Below are positions 21,073-31,868 of a stretch of 64,000 bases of DNA, piece by piece. Where the stretch lies: NCBI GenBank assembly GCA_963920635.1, contig OY987305.1:21414876-21478875 (forward strand), given 5' to 3'. The DNA is from Pseudeuparius sepicola. Lineage: Eukaryota > Arthropoda > Insecta > Coleoptera > Anthribidae. The notes under the pieces were generated by a model that did not search any database, was not told where the DNA came from, and saw only the letters and a list, made by a program, of their open reading frames with translations. The first letter of the stretch is position 1, and each line of letters starts with the position of its first letter. The position numbers and the translations under genes are program-made.

Positions 21073-21164
21073 GCTTACTAGAATAAAAAAAATATATTTC
21101 TTATTGCATTTGTTGTAGACTATTGCTAATAAATAAATAAATAAATAAATAAATATTTGTTGCA

Positions 21165-21330
21165 ATAATTCTGTATGAGTCCCAGAATTTTTTCAATTCA
21201 GATATTCGAAGATCATTTTCATTCAAGTCATCAGCATGCTGCAGCAATTCGTCTTTAGCAAAGCCTGCCTTCCTGCAGCAATTAGCGATTGTTTGTTCTT
21301 TTACATCAAGATTCCATGTTTTATATATAG
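21165..21330 (-). pseudogene. Tigger/pogo transposase fragment (segment before the C-terminus)
   Basis: The minus strand reads TWNLDVKEQTIANCCRKAGF followed by AKDELLQHADDLNENDL and ELKKFWDSYRII without interruption. The W..(V/D)..xTIxNCxRKAGF block is typical of pogo/Tigger transposases just before their C-terminal tail. Orientation and protein order fit the C-terminal fragment at 14933-15320, so the two probably belong together. Confidence 0.65.
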
Positions 21331-21334
21331 TGTG

Positions 21335-22250
21335 TCTGGTTTTTCATGTTAACACCCCAGAAAATCTAAGTAGGCTGGGGGAATTGAACTAGGCAATTTT
21401 TTTGTAGATATGTCCCTGAAAGGTCGTCATTTGCGAAGTAATGGTTTGGCATTGCCCCGAAAACCTGGCCTACTGCCATTTTTTAAAGGGGTGTGTTTTT
21501 CGAAAAGCCAATTAGGCATTTTTTTTATTTAAAATCTGACACCACAGCGTTAATCAGGACCCACCAAAACCACCACATACCAAATTTGAACAAAAAATAT
21601 ACAGGGAGTTCCATTCTGCAAGGTGGTGTCAAAGTTGTGCAAAATAGGAATTTTAAACCGGTGTGAAGACAGCCACCGTTTTCAGCCAGCCACCAATATA
21701 CTAGGCGATTCAAACTTAAAAATAAAAATCTCGGTAAAAACTATATTCTTTGGTTGCTGGCCACAATATTTGGCAGAAATGGCTGGAAACAGGTTGCGGA
21801 CAAGATACTAATGTCTGAACAATTTGCCACCCCCAGCCTTCTTCCCTACAACCCCAAACTGGAATATGAAACGGTTTCTGGCTCTAATATACGGCACAAG
21901 TGACTAGACGACCGTTATGGACGAGATAGTGCCGTCTCTATAATTTGCCACCCTCTGGGTTCTCCCCCACACCCCCTATTCGAGAAAAGTGGCCGTAAAA
22001 GCTTTGGTTTTTGGTCGCTGGCTCTAATATTTGGCCCAAGTGACTAGACGACCGTTCCAGACTAGATAGTGCCGCCCCTATAATTTGCCACCCTCTGATT
22101 CCCCCCCCCCCATACCTCCCAATCAGGAAAAGTTGAAGAAAAAACTTTGTTTTTTGGGCTGGCTCTAATATTCGGCAAAAGTGACTAGACGACTGTTCCG
22201 AAGAAGATAGTGCCGCCCTATGTATCAAGACTTAAAACTCATCTTCCTGG
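21335..22250. repeat. Tandem array, ~140-bp unit, about four copies
   Basis: GCTCTAATATTYGGCAMAAG with GTGACTAGACGACCGTTC recurs at about 21881, 22020 and 22161, with a weaker unit at about 21757. Each unit contains ATAATTTGCCACCCTCTG followed by C-rich text. The preceding 21340-21730 is unique sequence without a gene. Confidence 0.75.
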
Positions 22251-22650
22251 TCTTAGTATTTGGCAAACGTGTCCATTATTAGAGAACCCTTTCGGACAAC
22301 CTGTACTTTAGAGGTGTGTTTGGTTTAATTTGTATTTTGGAAATATGCCGAGCTCACCAAATTATATAGAATCAATTTGGGCTGTCTAACAGTTTAGCTT
22401 ATATCAATTTCAAACACCTAGAACTATTTTTTTTTATTTATAGGTAAGATATAATAAATAATAATGTTGTAGGGAGAATTACGTAGTTTTAGTGCAGAGT
22501 TAATTATACAAGGTATAAGTTCGAACATCGAATTCGACACTCTGCGATAATAGTTTTGAAAATAACCTTTTCTAAATACTCCCTTTCCCTGAATAGAGCA
22601 TGTAGTTGTTTTCAGTTCCAGTAACAGTTTTCCAGTTCCTGAAAAACTTT
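22251..22650. other. Spacer between two tandem arrays
   Basis: Mostly unique AT-rich sequence. One partial unit (TAGTATTTGGCAAACGTG, about 22256) links it to the first array. No gene seen. Confidence 0.4.
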
Positions 22651-22654
22651 TAGT

Positions 22655-22980
22655 CGGATGGTGCAGTTAAACGTGCCAAACAGGAAAATGACCCCACAAT
22701 AATTTGCCACCCCCATAACTCGCCTCGAATTTACAAAATACACCCGTAGAAGCTATGCCTTTCATTTGTTGTGGATAATTTTCGTTACGGCGGTGTACTT
22801 GAACGTGCCGAACAGGAAAATGACGCCTTCATAATTTGCCACCCCCATAACCCAAAACAACCATAGAAGGTATGTTTTTTGTTTGTTGTGGATAATTCTT
22901 CCTTGGGGCGATGTAGTTGAACATGCTGACCTTGAAAATGGCCTCGGCATAATTTGCCGCCCCCTTCCCAAGCTAATAGT
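22655..22980. repeat. Second tandem array, ~125-bp unit, about three copies
   Basis: TTGAACGTGCCGAACAGGAA with AATGACGCC and ATAATTTGCCACCCCCATAA recurs at about 22667, 22799 and 22919. It shares the ATAATTTGCCACCC core with the first array, which suggests both belong to one element with internal minisatellites. Confidence 0.7.
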
Positions 22981-23049
22981 TCAATAGTTTGGTGTCCATA
23001 TTATAATGAATACATTAATCAACTTGAGATAGTCTAACGTAAATTTCTT

Positions 23050-23379
23050 AAGTTTATCTCTTTAAGATTGGATGGTGTGTATCCACCGAGAGGTACTCCT
23101 CAGGCAGAATTATTGGAAAGATTTGAGGCCCCTGCTCTAATTGACAGACGTAAGGTTCTAGCGCTCCAGTTTCTGTTCAAGGTGGTGTTGGGCCTAACCG
23201 ATAGTGCCGAGCTGCTATCGTTCCTCAATTTTCATGTTCCATCCAATACAAGATCCAGTCACATGTTTTACCTGCCTAAAGCAAACACTAATTTCTTGTT
23301 AAGGTCTTCTATCTACAATATGTGTAGGCATAGAAGAATCTACTACGACAAGAAAACCATTTACATGTTAAATTTTTGA
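23050..23379 (+). pseudogene. LINE C, RT C-terminal tail
   Basis: A fragment of LINE ORF2 after the RT domain: LIDRRKVLALQFLFKVVLGL, then LLSFLNFHVPSNTRSSHMFY and ANTNFLLRSSIYNMCR, ending at TGA 23377-23379. The Leu-rich FLFK block, NFHVP...R and the late N...MC are typical of the Jockey/CR1 C-terminus. The 26 bp CATAGAAGAATCTACTACGA... (about 23330-23356) recur inverted at about 30217-30242. Confidence 0.7.
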
Positions 23380-23574
23380 CCCCTGAAATGGGGCCACGCT
23401 TTCCTAGCGAGGCCCCATCGACACCGACTCGGGCGAAGTCAGGACCAACGTTGCCACATCAACGCGCGGCGGCCGCGGCCGCTCGCCGGCTGCCGGACAT
23501 AATAGCATATTTTTTGTTATCGATGCGGACTTGGTTGGTTGGAGCGGACAGATCCGCGACGCGGCGTATTTATA
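23380..23574. other. GC-rich stretch of unknown origin
   Basis: Very GC-rich for this window (GCGCGGCGGCCGCGGCCGCT, about 23462-23481), with a small inverted GGGGCC/GGCCCC pair. It does not read as a conserved domain in any frame and does not look like rRNA. It could be a piece of host CpG-rich DNA or an element 3' UTR. Confidence 0.35.
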
Positions 23575-23986
23575 TAGGGTGAGTTTTTATTTATGATCAG
23601 TATGAGGATCTCGGACACTAGCGGAGATAGAAGGAAGGTTAAATGGGGAAAGAATTACAATTTTGTGGGCCTAATTTAACGCGCCTTGTGAATTTTCGAA
23701 AAAAGTCATGGCTTAGGTACTAGATATTTTGAAAAAACGAAATTTTAGCAATTTATTCTAATCCGTTCAGTTTAGTTGTTTCTGATTTTAGATAAATAGT
23801 GTAAATACCATTATAGTTGAAGGAATTTGTGACCCCAATGCGGTTATCATATCCTACTTTCTGTGACAGCCGTCATTTTCGAGATATGACATAAATTTGT
23901 GTTTTTTTTTAATGGAAACCATAGTGGGCCATGGCCTCAAAAAAAATCAGGCATTTTTAGAGCTTTCCAACGATATATAGTAGGGG

Positions 23987-25301
23987 AGCTAGCGGTTCAT
24001 CCGACTAACCCGTTTCCCACAAAGCTAGAACTTTTTTAAATAATGTTTTATTATCGGTCAATTGAGAAAGTACCGTTCTGGCAGGCATCTCGCGGTTGCG
24101 TCATCATCCCTTAAATTTTTGAAAATGTAAAAAAATAAATCTACTCCCACAAGGCTACAATTTTAATGTTTTAATTTCTATAAGTTTAAGCTTAAAAAAA
24201 AATTGACAACCTATTTTGAGGGTTGCAAGTATGTGCCAGATGACAGTAAAGTTGTCATAGGGATAGTAATTCGTAACCTGCTCCCACAAGGCTGAAATTT
24301 TGAGGGAATATTCTTTTAACAAACAGCCAGCCTATTCTGGCGGTTGCAAGTGTCTGCCAGACGAGTACAGGGTGACCCCCCAAAAAGTACCACCCCCATT
24401 TATTTTCTTAATTTTAAGGTATTTTAACCGGAGAAAAGGCACTTCTGTACTAATTTCTTCCAAATTTTCAGAATCTGCTGTCAAAAAAACAATCGAGCAT
24501 CAAACAAAAAAGTTACGGATCTCACCCCACTTTTTTGAAAGTGAAGCCCAACTTTCTTTTCCATATTTGGATAGGCAACTGAAATCTCTTATACGACGAT
24601 GTATATACAGGGTGTCCCTGGATAGTTGTCGGAATTAATCAATATACAGGGTGTTCTGGAGGTAAATTTGAAAATATGCTCAAGAGTAAACTCCAATAAT
24701 TATTTTCAAAGATATGGACAACTTTTGTAAGGAAAAGTTGTTTGAGATAAGGAGTTATGCCAGAATCCCAATGTTGAGGCGGCTCGGCCTACTTTGATTA
24801 TTTTCTCTTTTCATTTTTAGGTATTTTCATATTGTTGTTATTGTAATGCAATCTTAGGAAATAACAATAATTTGTCTTTATATATTATAACTTTTAGTTT
24901 TAACTGAACAGGTGAAAATAGAAAAATATCGCACAAATAATCAAAATAGGCCGAGCCGCCCCAAAATTGGGATTCTGGCATAACTCCTTATTCCAAACAA
25001 CTTTTCATTATAAAAGTTGTTCATATCTTTGAAAATAATATGATTAATTCGACTTATTTTGCCTGCGTCTCTTAGTAGACCATGCAGGAGTGATTTCAAA
25101 CTCCAAGATTTTTGGTTATTTACACCTATTCCGACAACTATTCAGGAACACCCTGTATATATATATATCACCTGTTCAGTTAAAACTAAAAGTTATAATA
25201 TAAAAAGACAAATTATTGTTATTTCCTAAGATTGCATTACAATAACAACAATATTAAAATACCTAAGAATGGAAACGGGTTAGTCGGATGAACCGCTAGC
25301 T
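23987..25301. repeat. Nested inverted-repeat element
   Basis: The 31-bp AGCTAGCGGTTCATCCGACT...GTTTCC at 23987-24017 is the exact complement of 25271-25301. It encloses the ~133-bp tandem units and the 24608-25155 MITE. A second inverted pair of about 100 bp (24813-24915 and 25172-25275) lies partly inside and partly outside that MITE. Confidence 0.6.
24608..25155. mobile_element. TA-flanked MITE, CAGGGTGTYC ends
   Basis: The left end CAGGGTGTCCCTGGATAGTT and the right end AACTATTCAGGAACACCCTG are inverted, and TA lies outside both. Inner arms (AGGAGTTATGCCAGAATCCC and complement) also pair. The form is Tc1/mariner-like and non-coding. Confidence 0.75.
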
Positions 25302-25682
25302 CTTAGACTAATAGATGATACTCGATATGGTTGGTTATTCAATAGATATCGCCTTTAAACATCCGGAAACACTAAAGAAAAAATTTTTTTTTCGCGGTAA
25401 TTTAGTTGCAAAATTGAGTTGAATACGTAATGAAATGGCTGTGACGTAGTTAGCATTAATTTAAGAACCGGCAACGTCGCCTTCTCCCCTCTTCGTCTTC
25501 CGTCAAATAAAATAACCTGACATGACCTGTTAACCTTTATAAATACAACCGCTATCAAACTATCAATAGTTGTCTGAAAACGTTTCTACCTGCGAAGATT
25601 ATCAGCCCTTTGCCCAATGCGTTAGCAGAAAATAAGCAAGTGATCTTTAGTTATTTACTAGTTAGCGCGTCTTTATAATAGT

Positions 25683-26427
25683 CATGGAGGTTGTTCGTTC
25701 CCTCTTGTGAAAACTCCAGCAGAAACTCTGGAAAATTGTTTTTATCGACACCGACGAAATTCGCCAAAAACGGTGGTTGGAAACAGTTGGCCTTCCAATG
25801 AAGAAAACGTTTTTGTATTGTTGCGAAGACCATTTCAACGTAAGTACATATTATCTGTTATAGATAGTTTGAAGCACTTTTACTTTTTTTTTTTAATACT
25901 TACTGTCTTGGGGTTATAAGACTACATCTACCTGAATGTAATAAACCTCAAAATAACTCCTATTAATAATTTTTATTACATATAGAGATTAAAAGTATAT
26001 AATAATATTAAGTATTTATAGTTTATATTATTGTACTCGTAAATCAATTCTTTTCATTATAAATTCAAAAATTTTATTTCATATTTAAGTTCTTACTTAC
26101 CTACTCTTTAATGGAGCAACTTTTATTGCTATAATTTTTGTATAAGAATAGTAAGATATATTTTTCTTTTTTTTAGCTTGAGCCTGATGGTAAGAATTGG
26201 ATGTTCTTCAAAACTGTGGGAAGCAAGATTATCTTGAAAAAGGAAGTTGTGCCTCAGTGCTACATAAAAATCAAACGAATTGCTTCCCTTCCAATTCATG
26301 TAGAGAGGATAATAAGACGAATTCGAGAATTTGCAACGCTCAATATACATTTGAGGGCAAACCATCAATTATTAATATACCTTTTAGATCACATAATGGT
26401 TATTGTGTGAGGCCTTTAATTTTATGA
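25683..26427 (+). pseudogene. THAP-domain gene fragment, two exons
   Basis: The first exon (25683-25839) codes for the first part of a THAP zinc finger: an expected Cys-rich start after ATGGAGGTTGTTCG, then IDTDEIRQKRWLETVGLPMK and KTFLYCCEDHFN. A stop and frame change in the first 30 codons break it. The donor AAC/GTAAGT and acceptor TTTTTTTTAG/CTTGAG (26177) join DHFN to LEPDGKNWMFFKTVGSK and LKKEVVPQCY, the second half of the domain. The region after it (RIASLPIHVERIIRRIREFA) is unfamiliar. It lies within a TIR-bounded composite, so I read it as a captured or element-borne THAP gene that has decayed. Confidence 0.65.
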
Positions 26428-27480
26428 AATATATTTAAGTTAAATAGTTAAGTTGTATTGTAAATTATTGCTCAATAAACTGTAAATTATGTTGTGTTCA
26501 TTCTTTCCCTAATTGGTTACCTTTTTATAGTAAAGTTTGAATAATAATTCATATCTAAAGTGATATTTTCATTTTCTTTTTGTTAATGACAAATATTCAG
26601 AACCTAAAAAGAAGAAAAGTTCTACAATCATAGCAGAGAGACCGGAGAGGCGGGCAGGGCCGTAAACCCACGGCTTCGATTTGGACGGCGAATCCCGCGC
26701 GGGACGGACGTGAGGCCGCGAAGCGGGCGAACATCGCGGCGGCAAAGCCGCAGCATGGCCAATCCTCCAAGGTCCCCCGGAGTTTAATAAACGAACACAC
26801 CATTTCCAATTCCACATAATATGGCAGATTGTCCGATGTCGCCTTCACTAATCCTTGCTCCATACTTTGAAAAGTTCGATTTGCTATGTAAAAGACTATT
26901 CAACTAATAACACAAACTTGCAGTACAAATTTGAACTGTATAAGTAAGTTCTCACACGTCAAACGTCGTGTGTCAAATGAATCGTCGTAAATAAGCAGTG
27001 TTGCCAAACTTGCATGGCCGTTTACCTGGCGACCGGGGTCGTATAGAATGTATTAATTTAATGATAATATTTTTGTTAATTACCATGATCTGCATTGAAA
27101 TTATATTGAAAGATATTAACAATAATAAATTCTTTTAATAAAAGTTACAACAGGTATTTAATAATACCATAATATGCTAACAAACTATATCAGAATTCCA
27201 GTAAAATTTATGAAATACCCCTTGTATAAGGAAGGGCAACTACATCACAACCTTTGGCGGGAAAGTATAATTTATAAAATTACAGCAAATCTAAAGCAAA
27301 TATGAAAAAAATGAAAGACACTGGTCGATTTTTTTCTCATTTTCTACCGATAGATAAAAAAAAATTAATATTTTTGTCCGAAGTATACGAGCCCATTAGG
27401 ACATGATAACGGCATTGGTGACACAATTCCCTCTAACTTTGCTATTCACTTTTTATCTAAAATTATAAACGACGAAGCTA
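26428..27480. other. Non-coding part of the composite, with GC-rich patch and hAT-MITE centre
   Basis: Positions 26640-26770 are GC-rich (GGACGTGAGGCCGCGAAGCG) without a recognisable domain. Positions 27280-27400 share the centre of the hAT MITEs at 19.35 and 45.46 kb (GAAAGACACTGGTC, then TTTTTCTCATTTTCTACC) but lack their AACCGGTT arms. No gene seen. Confidence 0.45.
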
Positions 27481-27660
27481 TATGGATTAAAATTTCGTTT
27501 TTTTTTCTAAATATCTAGTAAGCCATGACTTTTTTCCAAAATCCACAAGATGCGTTAAATTAGGCCCACAAAACTGCAGTTGTTTCCCCATTTAACCTTT
27601 CTTCTATCTCCGCTAGTTTCCCAGATCCCCCTACTGATCATAAAAAAAACTCACCCTGTA

Positions 27661-29237
27661 TGTAGGAAAAAAGTGTGACCAAAAGGTTAAAATTTTTAAA
27701 AATTAATAAGACACAAATAAGGTCATAAGCTGCACTAGTCACAGATTAATTATTTACGTACTACCTAATCTTTCCTACAACATGTTTTGAATTAGAATTA
27801 TTTTTTGTTTGAAAGTAAATATTTTGTGTTTTTTTTGTTTTAGTTTCCTTTTATATCAGTAATTATATTTATTTTATTTGTTGTTGAAAAATCGTTTAAT
27901 TTTGCTAGTCTTGTACAGAGTAATCCAAAAAAGATTTCTCCCCTCTAATTTTTTCATTGTTCAACTTAGAAAAAAAGTGTTTCATACAAAAGTTGTAGCA
28001 AGTTTTTTTGCTCCTCTCGGGGCAAATTAAAAAAAAAACAGTTGAGCGTTTTTGAAATAAAGAATAAACCTCTGTTTTTTTAATAGAAATACCCTGTAGG
28101 TATATTATGTGATATTCTAAAACTACACGCTTTGATGCAGACAATGGATTGCCGGGGTTTGAAGGGTATCGAGAAATTAATAAATTAATGAAAAAACTTG
28201 CTTACTTTTCTTAATATTCCAGAAGAGATTCTAAAGTAATAACTAAATTCCTATTCCCTTATAACGTTGGCAACTGATTTTTTTCATCAAAAGCTCAAAA
28301 CAGTGCTTAATAAACGTAGTTCCCAAAAGCGTCGCTTGTTAAATACAGAGTTGAATCCATTCCCAAAGTTGACACTTTTTCCAAGCAACAACTTGAATTC
28401 CTTTTGTTTGCTCAAAATCCAGTAGTTTTAGGGCAAATTATTAACAAATGATGTTTTCTTATGGAGAAATGAATGGGCAATGTAAAAATGCTGTCGCCTT
28501 CACCAAAAAATCATGGGCGCAGAAATTATTTTTGAAAAGGGGGCGTGTCGTACCTTCTCGTACGCCACTGGCTATGATGAACAAAACAATGGTAGCTTCA
28601 TTTTATTGCATTTTGTATCCGTATACTGTGCAAAAAATTTTAAGTTTATATAATTTGTTGTTTTTGAGATATTAAAAACTCTTTTAAAAAATAAGTCTTA
28701 ACGCCCTGTACCTTTTTTATTAAGCGTTTCCGATTGTTTATTTCAAATTGTGATTTACAACTATATACAGTAATATACAGTGTGTCCCCGGATTGACTTC
28801 ACATAAGGTGTAAATAACAAAAGATTTGAAATTTGAGCTTCTGGGATCAGCCCCGCTTGGTTTGAAACTAATTTGTGACATAATTTTAGTTTCGAAAAAT
28901 CACGTAGATATGTCTTGGAAATTATGCAGAAACTAATTTTCCACATCAGTAAAGTGCTCCTTTTTGTAGGTTTTATGGCAAAAGGAAACTTGTTCAGAAT
29001 GAAAAACTGAGTAGATTTGCAAAATTTCGGAAGTCTAGGATTGTTTTGATTTTTTGGCATTTTCCCACTTTTTTAGAAAAGTGCCATTTTTAAGAAGTCG
29101 GCAAAGGACATCGCTTTATCTTTTTAAACTAATGCCTAAATATGCCATATTTTTTAAGTGTGATTTCTTCGATATTATCTGTTAAAAATGCTATTATAGC
29201 GATTTTTTTATAGAAAATCTGGCAACGTAGATTTAAT
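27661..29237. other. No gene; scattered MITE-like ends
   Basis: AT-rich intronic DNA. TACAGAGTAATCCAAAAAAG (about 27914) and GAAATACCCTGTAGG (about 28085) look like ends of an old mariner-type MITE. ATATACAGTGTGTCCCCGGA at about 28774 is another such end. The short open frames here match nothing. Confidence 0.4.
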
Positions 29238-29692
29238 CAGCACTCCCTGAAACCCAAATATCCCAAGTTTTATGAATTTACCTCGTCAACTAACATTTCT
29301 ATAGGACCTTATAGTTGGGATTTTTTTAATTAAAAATCAGGAATGCTTTGTAAATATTTGAAAATCGGATAGACTTAATCGAAACGTCCGAAAAATGTCC
29401 GACTAATAAAGAAAGCGGAAAACAAACACCATCCTACTGCAGATCACAGAAAATATGCCATATTTGGGTATTATTTTAAAACGATACGATGGTGTCCTTT
29501 TTCTGTTTTCTTTATTAGTGGGACATTTTTGGGATGTTTAGATTAGGTTTACCCTATTTTTAAATATTTTCAAAGCATTCCTGATTTTTAATTGAAAATA
29601 AAAAAAAAATTCCTAACTCTAAGGCCCTATAGAAATGTTAATCGGCGAAGTAAATTAATAAAACTAAGGACATTGGGGTTTCAGGGCGTACT
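29238..29692. repeat. ~455-bp palindrome
   Basis: AGCACTCCCTGAAACCCAAA at 29238 pairs with TTTCAGGGCGTACT at 29679-29692. Pairing continues through AACATTTCTATAGGRCC, AAAAATCAGGAATGCTTT and the poorly paired centre (GTCCGACTAATAAAGAAA). The right flank ends with ACACCCTGTAGG (about 29771), a mariner-like terminus. Confidence 0.7.
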
Positions 29693-30214
29693 GACTAGAG
29701 CTATGTCGCACACACATCAAAATCGTGCAGCGCATCACAATTTTACAGGGGTATTCCGGATCAAATTTGAACACCCTGTAGGTATCTTTTTTAATTGAAA
29801 TAAATTCAATGTTTGTTTTTTTAAATAAAAACCGAAATGTGATACAACTAATAGGAATGAAATAATTTTTGTTTCTGTCAGTCATACTAAATTTCTTATT
29901 TTATTACAAGGTAATATTCCCAACGAAAAATATTACAACCCACATGCACCGCGATTCCATAAATAAAAAGTAGTTTTTCATAGATACTCCTGAGGTAGGC
30001 CAGCCTCGATGACTGCCCCTCTGCCGATGAACACCGCAGTCGTCAGTCGTCCGAAAAATCTCAAATGATATCCAACCAAAACCGCCGCTTGCTCCGGCCA
30101 CCACCACAACGGCAACGGAGCTTATTTTATCGATCGGTTTGGCCTACTATGTTGCAAACACTATGCCACTTTATTCACGCGACGCGTTTTAAGTGCGCCC
30201 ATAAGGATTGGCCT
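29693..30214. other. No gene recognised
   Basis: Intronic sequence with one moderately GC-rich portion (about 30000-30120). The open frames here (for example 29904-30107 minus) resemble no family I know. Confidence 0.4.
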
Positions 30215-30492
30215 TCTTGTCGTAGTAGATTCTTCTATGGTGTAGGCTAGCGAATGAGTTTTCTGAACTTGATTTTTTACATCATGGCTTTTCAACTTTC
30301 AAGAGGATACTCATTTTTGCCCTAATTTTGATTGTGGTTTACCTGTTTACTTTTTCACCTATCTCATGTTTTTCATGTTTTATATGTTTCTACATTCATA
30401 AGTTATTCAAACTAATGTATACCTGAGATTTTTGCACATTGTCTTATCAATGGAATACCTTTCTGTTAGACAATAAAGCTTATTATTATTAT
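30215..30492 (+). pseudogene. LINE C 3' UTR with an inverted ORF2 scrap
   Basis: Positions 30217-30242 are the reverse complement of the LINE C coding piece at about 23330-23356. The sequence after 30250 looks like a LINE 3' UTR, ending AATAAAGC(TTA)n at 30472-30492. An inverted 5' piece joined to a 3' end is what twin priming produces during LINE insertion. Confidence 0.45.
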
Positions 30493-31868
30493 TATCATCT
30501 AATAGGTACATATTACATTAACAAATTGCGCCCTCTAGCGGTGACCACGAAATTCGAAATGACCTTACTGGACAATCATTTGATAGAAGAAGGAAAGCTC
30601 TCTTCAACAAGCCCAAATTCGACCAATTAGGTTAAGTGAAACCGGAGTTAGCAGCATTTTTTCAAGTCAAGGTTTATCCGTCTGTTTCACCTCTATTTGA
30701 AGAGCTAGAGCAAAAAATCCTTAAAGAAAATTGTTCAGAATTTGTGGAAGAGTACAATTAAATTATTTTTGATATACCTTTATTAGTCATTTTTTTGGAG
30801 AAACTCATTTTTCAAATTTACTGTTGCTAATACGCCCCCTAGCGGCCCACCTACGAACTTAAAAATAATTTCCAGCGATTTTTCGTGACCACATTACCTA
30901 AGAAAATTTTCCCAAAGCTCCAGGACTATTAATTCCTGAGATATGGTACCTCTTCACCCTTAATGAAACACCCTGTGTTTTCCATTTTCCAGGCAGAATT
31001 TCAATGAGTACCCATGGGTGTATAGGATCTAGGTGTGTGCGAAAGGTGTCGCACATGTAGCCCCGTGTTTCGACCGCCTCGAAGCATAATGATTTTTTTT
31101 TTTAGGTATTTAATTTCTTCATATGATGTAAAATAAATAACGGGTCTTTCAGCAAAGTGTTACATTAGTAACTTTTGAAGTATATTTGTAATTTTCTATG
31201 TAGTTACTGGGGTAGTCACATCCTTGCCCATTTGTGAAAAAATGAAAATTATAAAATATTCCAGCTAGAGTTGTGCCGGGTCAATTAACCTAAAAATTGA
31301 CTGATTTTGATCTGATAGATTTTGACTTGGTAAAAAATTTTCAAAATCTCTAAAGCTTGTGCCTGCGTGCACAGCTGCCATTGGAGCATAGAAAAATAGA
31401 CAGGAACTAACTGCAGCCGATTTCTTCCGCTTGGTATCCTTAAATGCAGCCGTCTAATGCCCGACAAGTCATGATTTCGCACAATATTCTGTGACTTCAG
31501 GCTAGAAATATGAGTTTCCCAATGAACACCAAACCTAAAGTGCTTTCATATATAACTTAGTAGTTGAAACATATAGCACACATCTTATTTTACAAATTTT
31601 AATACTTATTTTTAGTTTTGTTAATTTCTGAAAAGTATTTTTATTTTAAATTATTTTTAAAAATAGACATTTTTTCTATAATTTTTTCAATACTCAAACT
31701 ACGTGATTTCTTCATCGTTTCAAAACAGTGCGCAAAATTTGTACACTATGACTTCGGCGCTTGACACAGAGAAGAAGAAACGTCATCAAGTTACGGTATT
31801 GTCGGCCAGCCGCAAGGGTAAATTTATTAGCCTCGTAGTTTAGGCCGACTTCACCTTGCATTTTTATA
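30493..31868. other. No gene; old repeat fragments
   Basis: GCGCCCTCTAGCGGTGACC (about 30528) and GCCCCCTAGCGGCCCACC (about 30834) are related motifs 300 bp apart. GAAACACCCTGTGTTTTCC (about 30966) is a MITE-like end. Short repeats of TGACTGATTTTGAT occur near 31300. No coding region can be supported. Confidence 0.4.

Larger units (their letters stand above)
18360..21155 (+). pseudogene. Jockey/CR1-type LINE (RT and C-terminus), split by two MITEs
   Basis: RT motifs run in order: LKTIIIVPLHKQGNKQLTNN, YRPIALTS, NENQFAFREG, a frameshift near 18680, IFLDLQKAFDTV (motif A), a stop near 18883, LPQGTVLSPILFNLYING, FADDAVVI (motif C, about 18970), and NSIKYLGVILNENFTW. At 19351 a hAT MITE interrupts it. 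The RT tail resumes at 20151 and ends at a stop at 20614. The 3' UTR contains a second MITE (20806-21072) and ends in a (TAAA)n tail at 21124-21152. It is 5'-truncated. The right flank continues the Tigger relic. Confidence 0.82.
23575..27658. mobile_element. ~4.1-kb TIR composite carrying a broken THAP gene and nested MITEs
   Basis: The outer arms run AGGGTGAGTTTTTA-TGATCAGTA through GCGGAGATAGAAG, TTAAATGGGGAAA and GTGGGCCTAATTTAACGC to a T-rich stretch. They are inverted at about 27480-27658 over some 180 bp. Inside are three ~133-bp tandem units (24008, 24140, 24274; CTCCCACAAGGCT), a nested inverted pair (23987-24017 and 25271-25301), a 548-bp MITE, the THAP exons and a GC-rich patch (26640-26770). 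Much of the centre may be later insertions. Confidence 0.6.

Noticed and set aside
23380..23574. GC-rich stretch as rRNA fragment
   Set aside because: No conserved rRNA helices or motifs that I can recognise.
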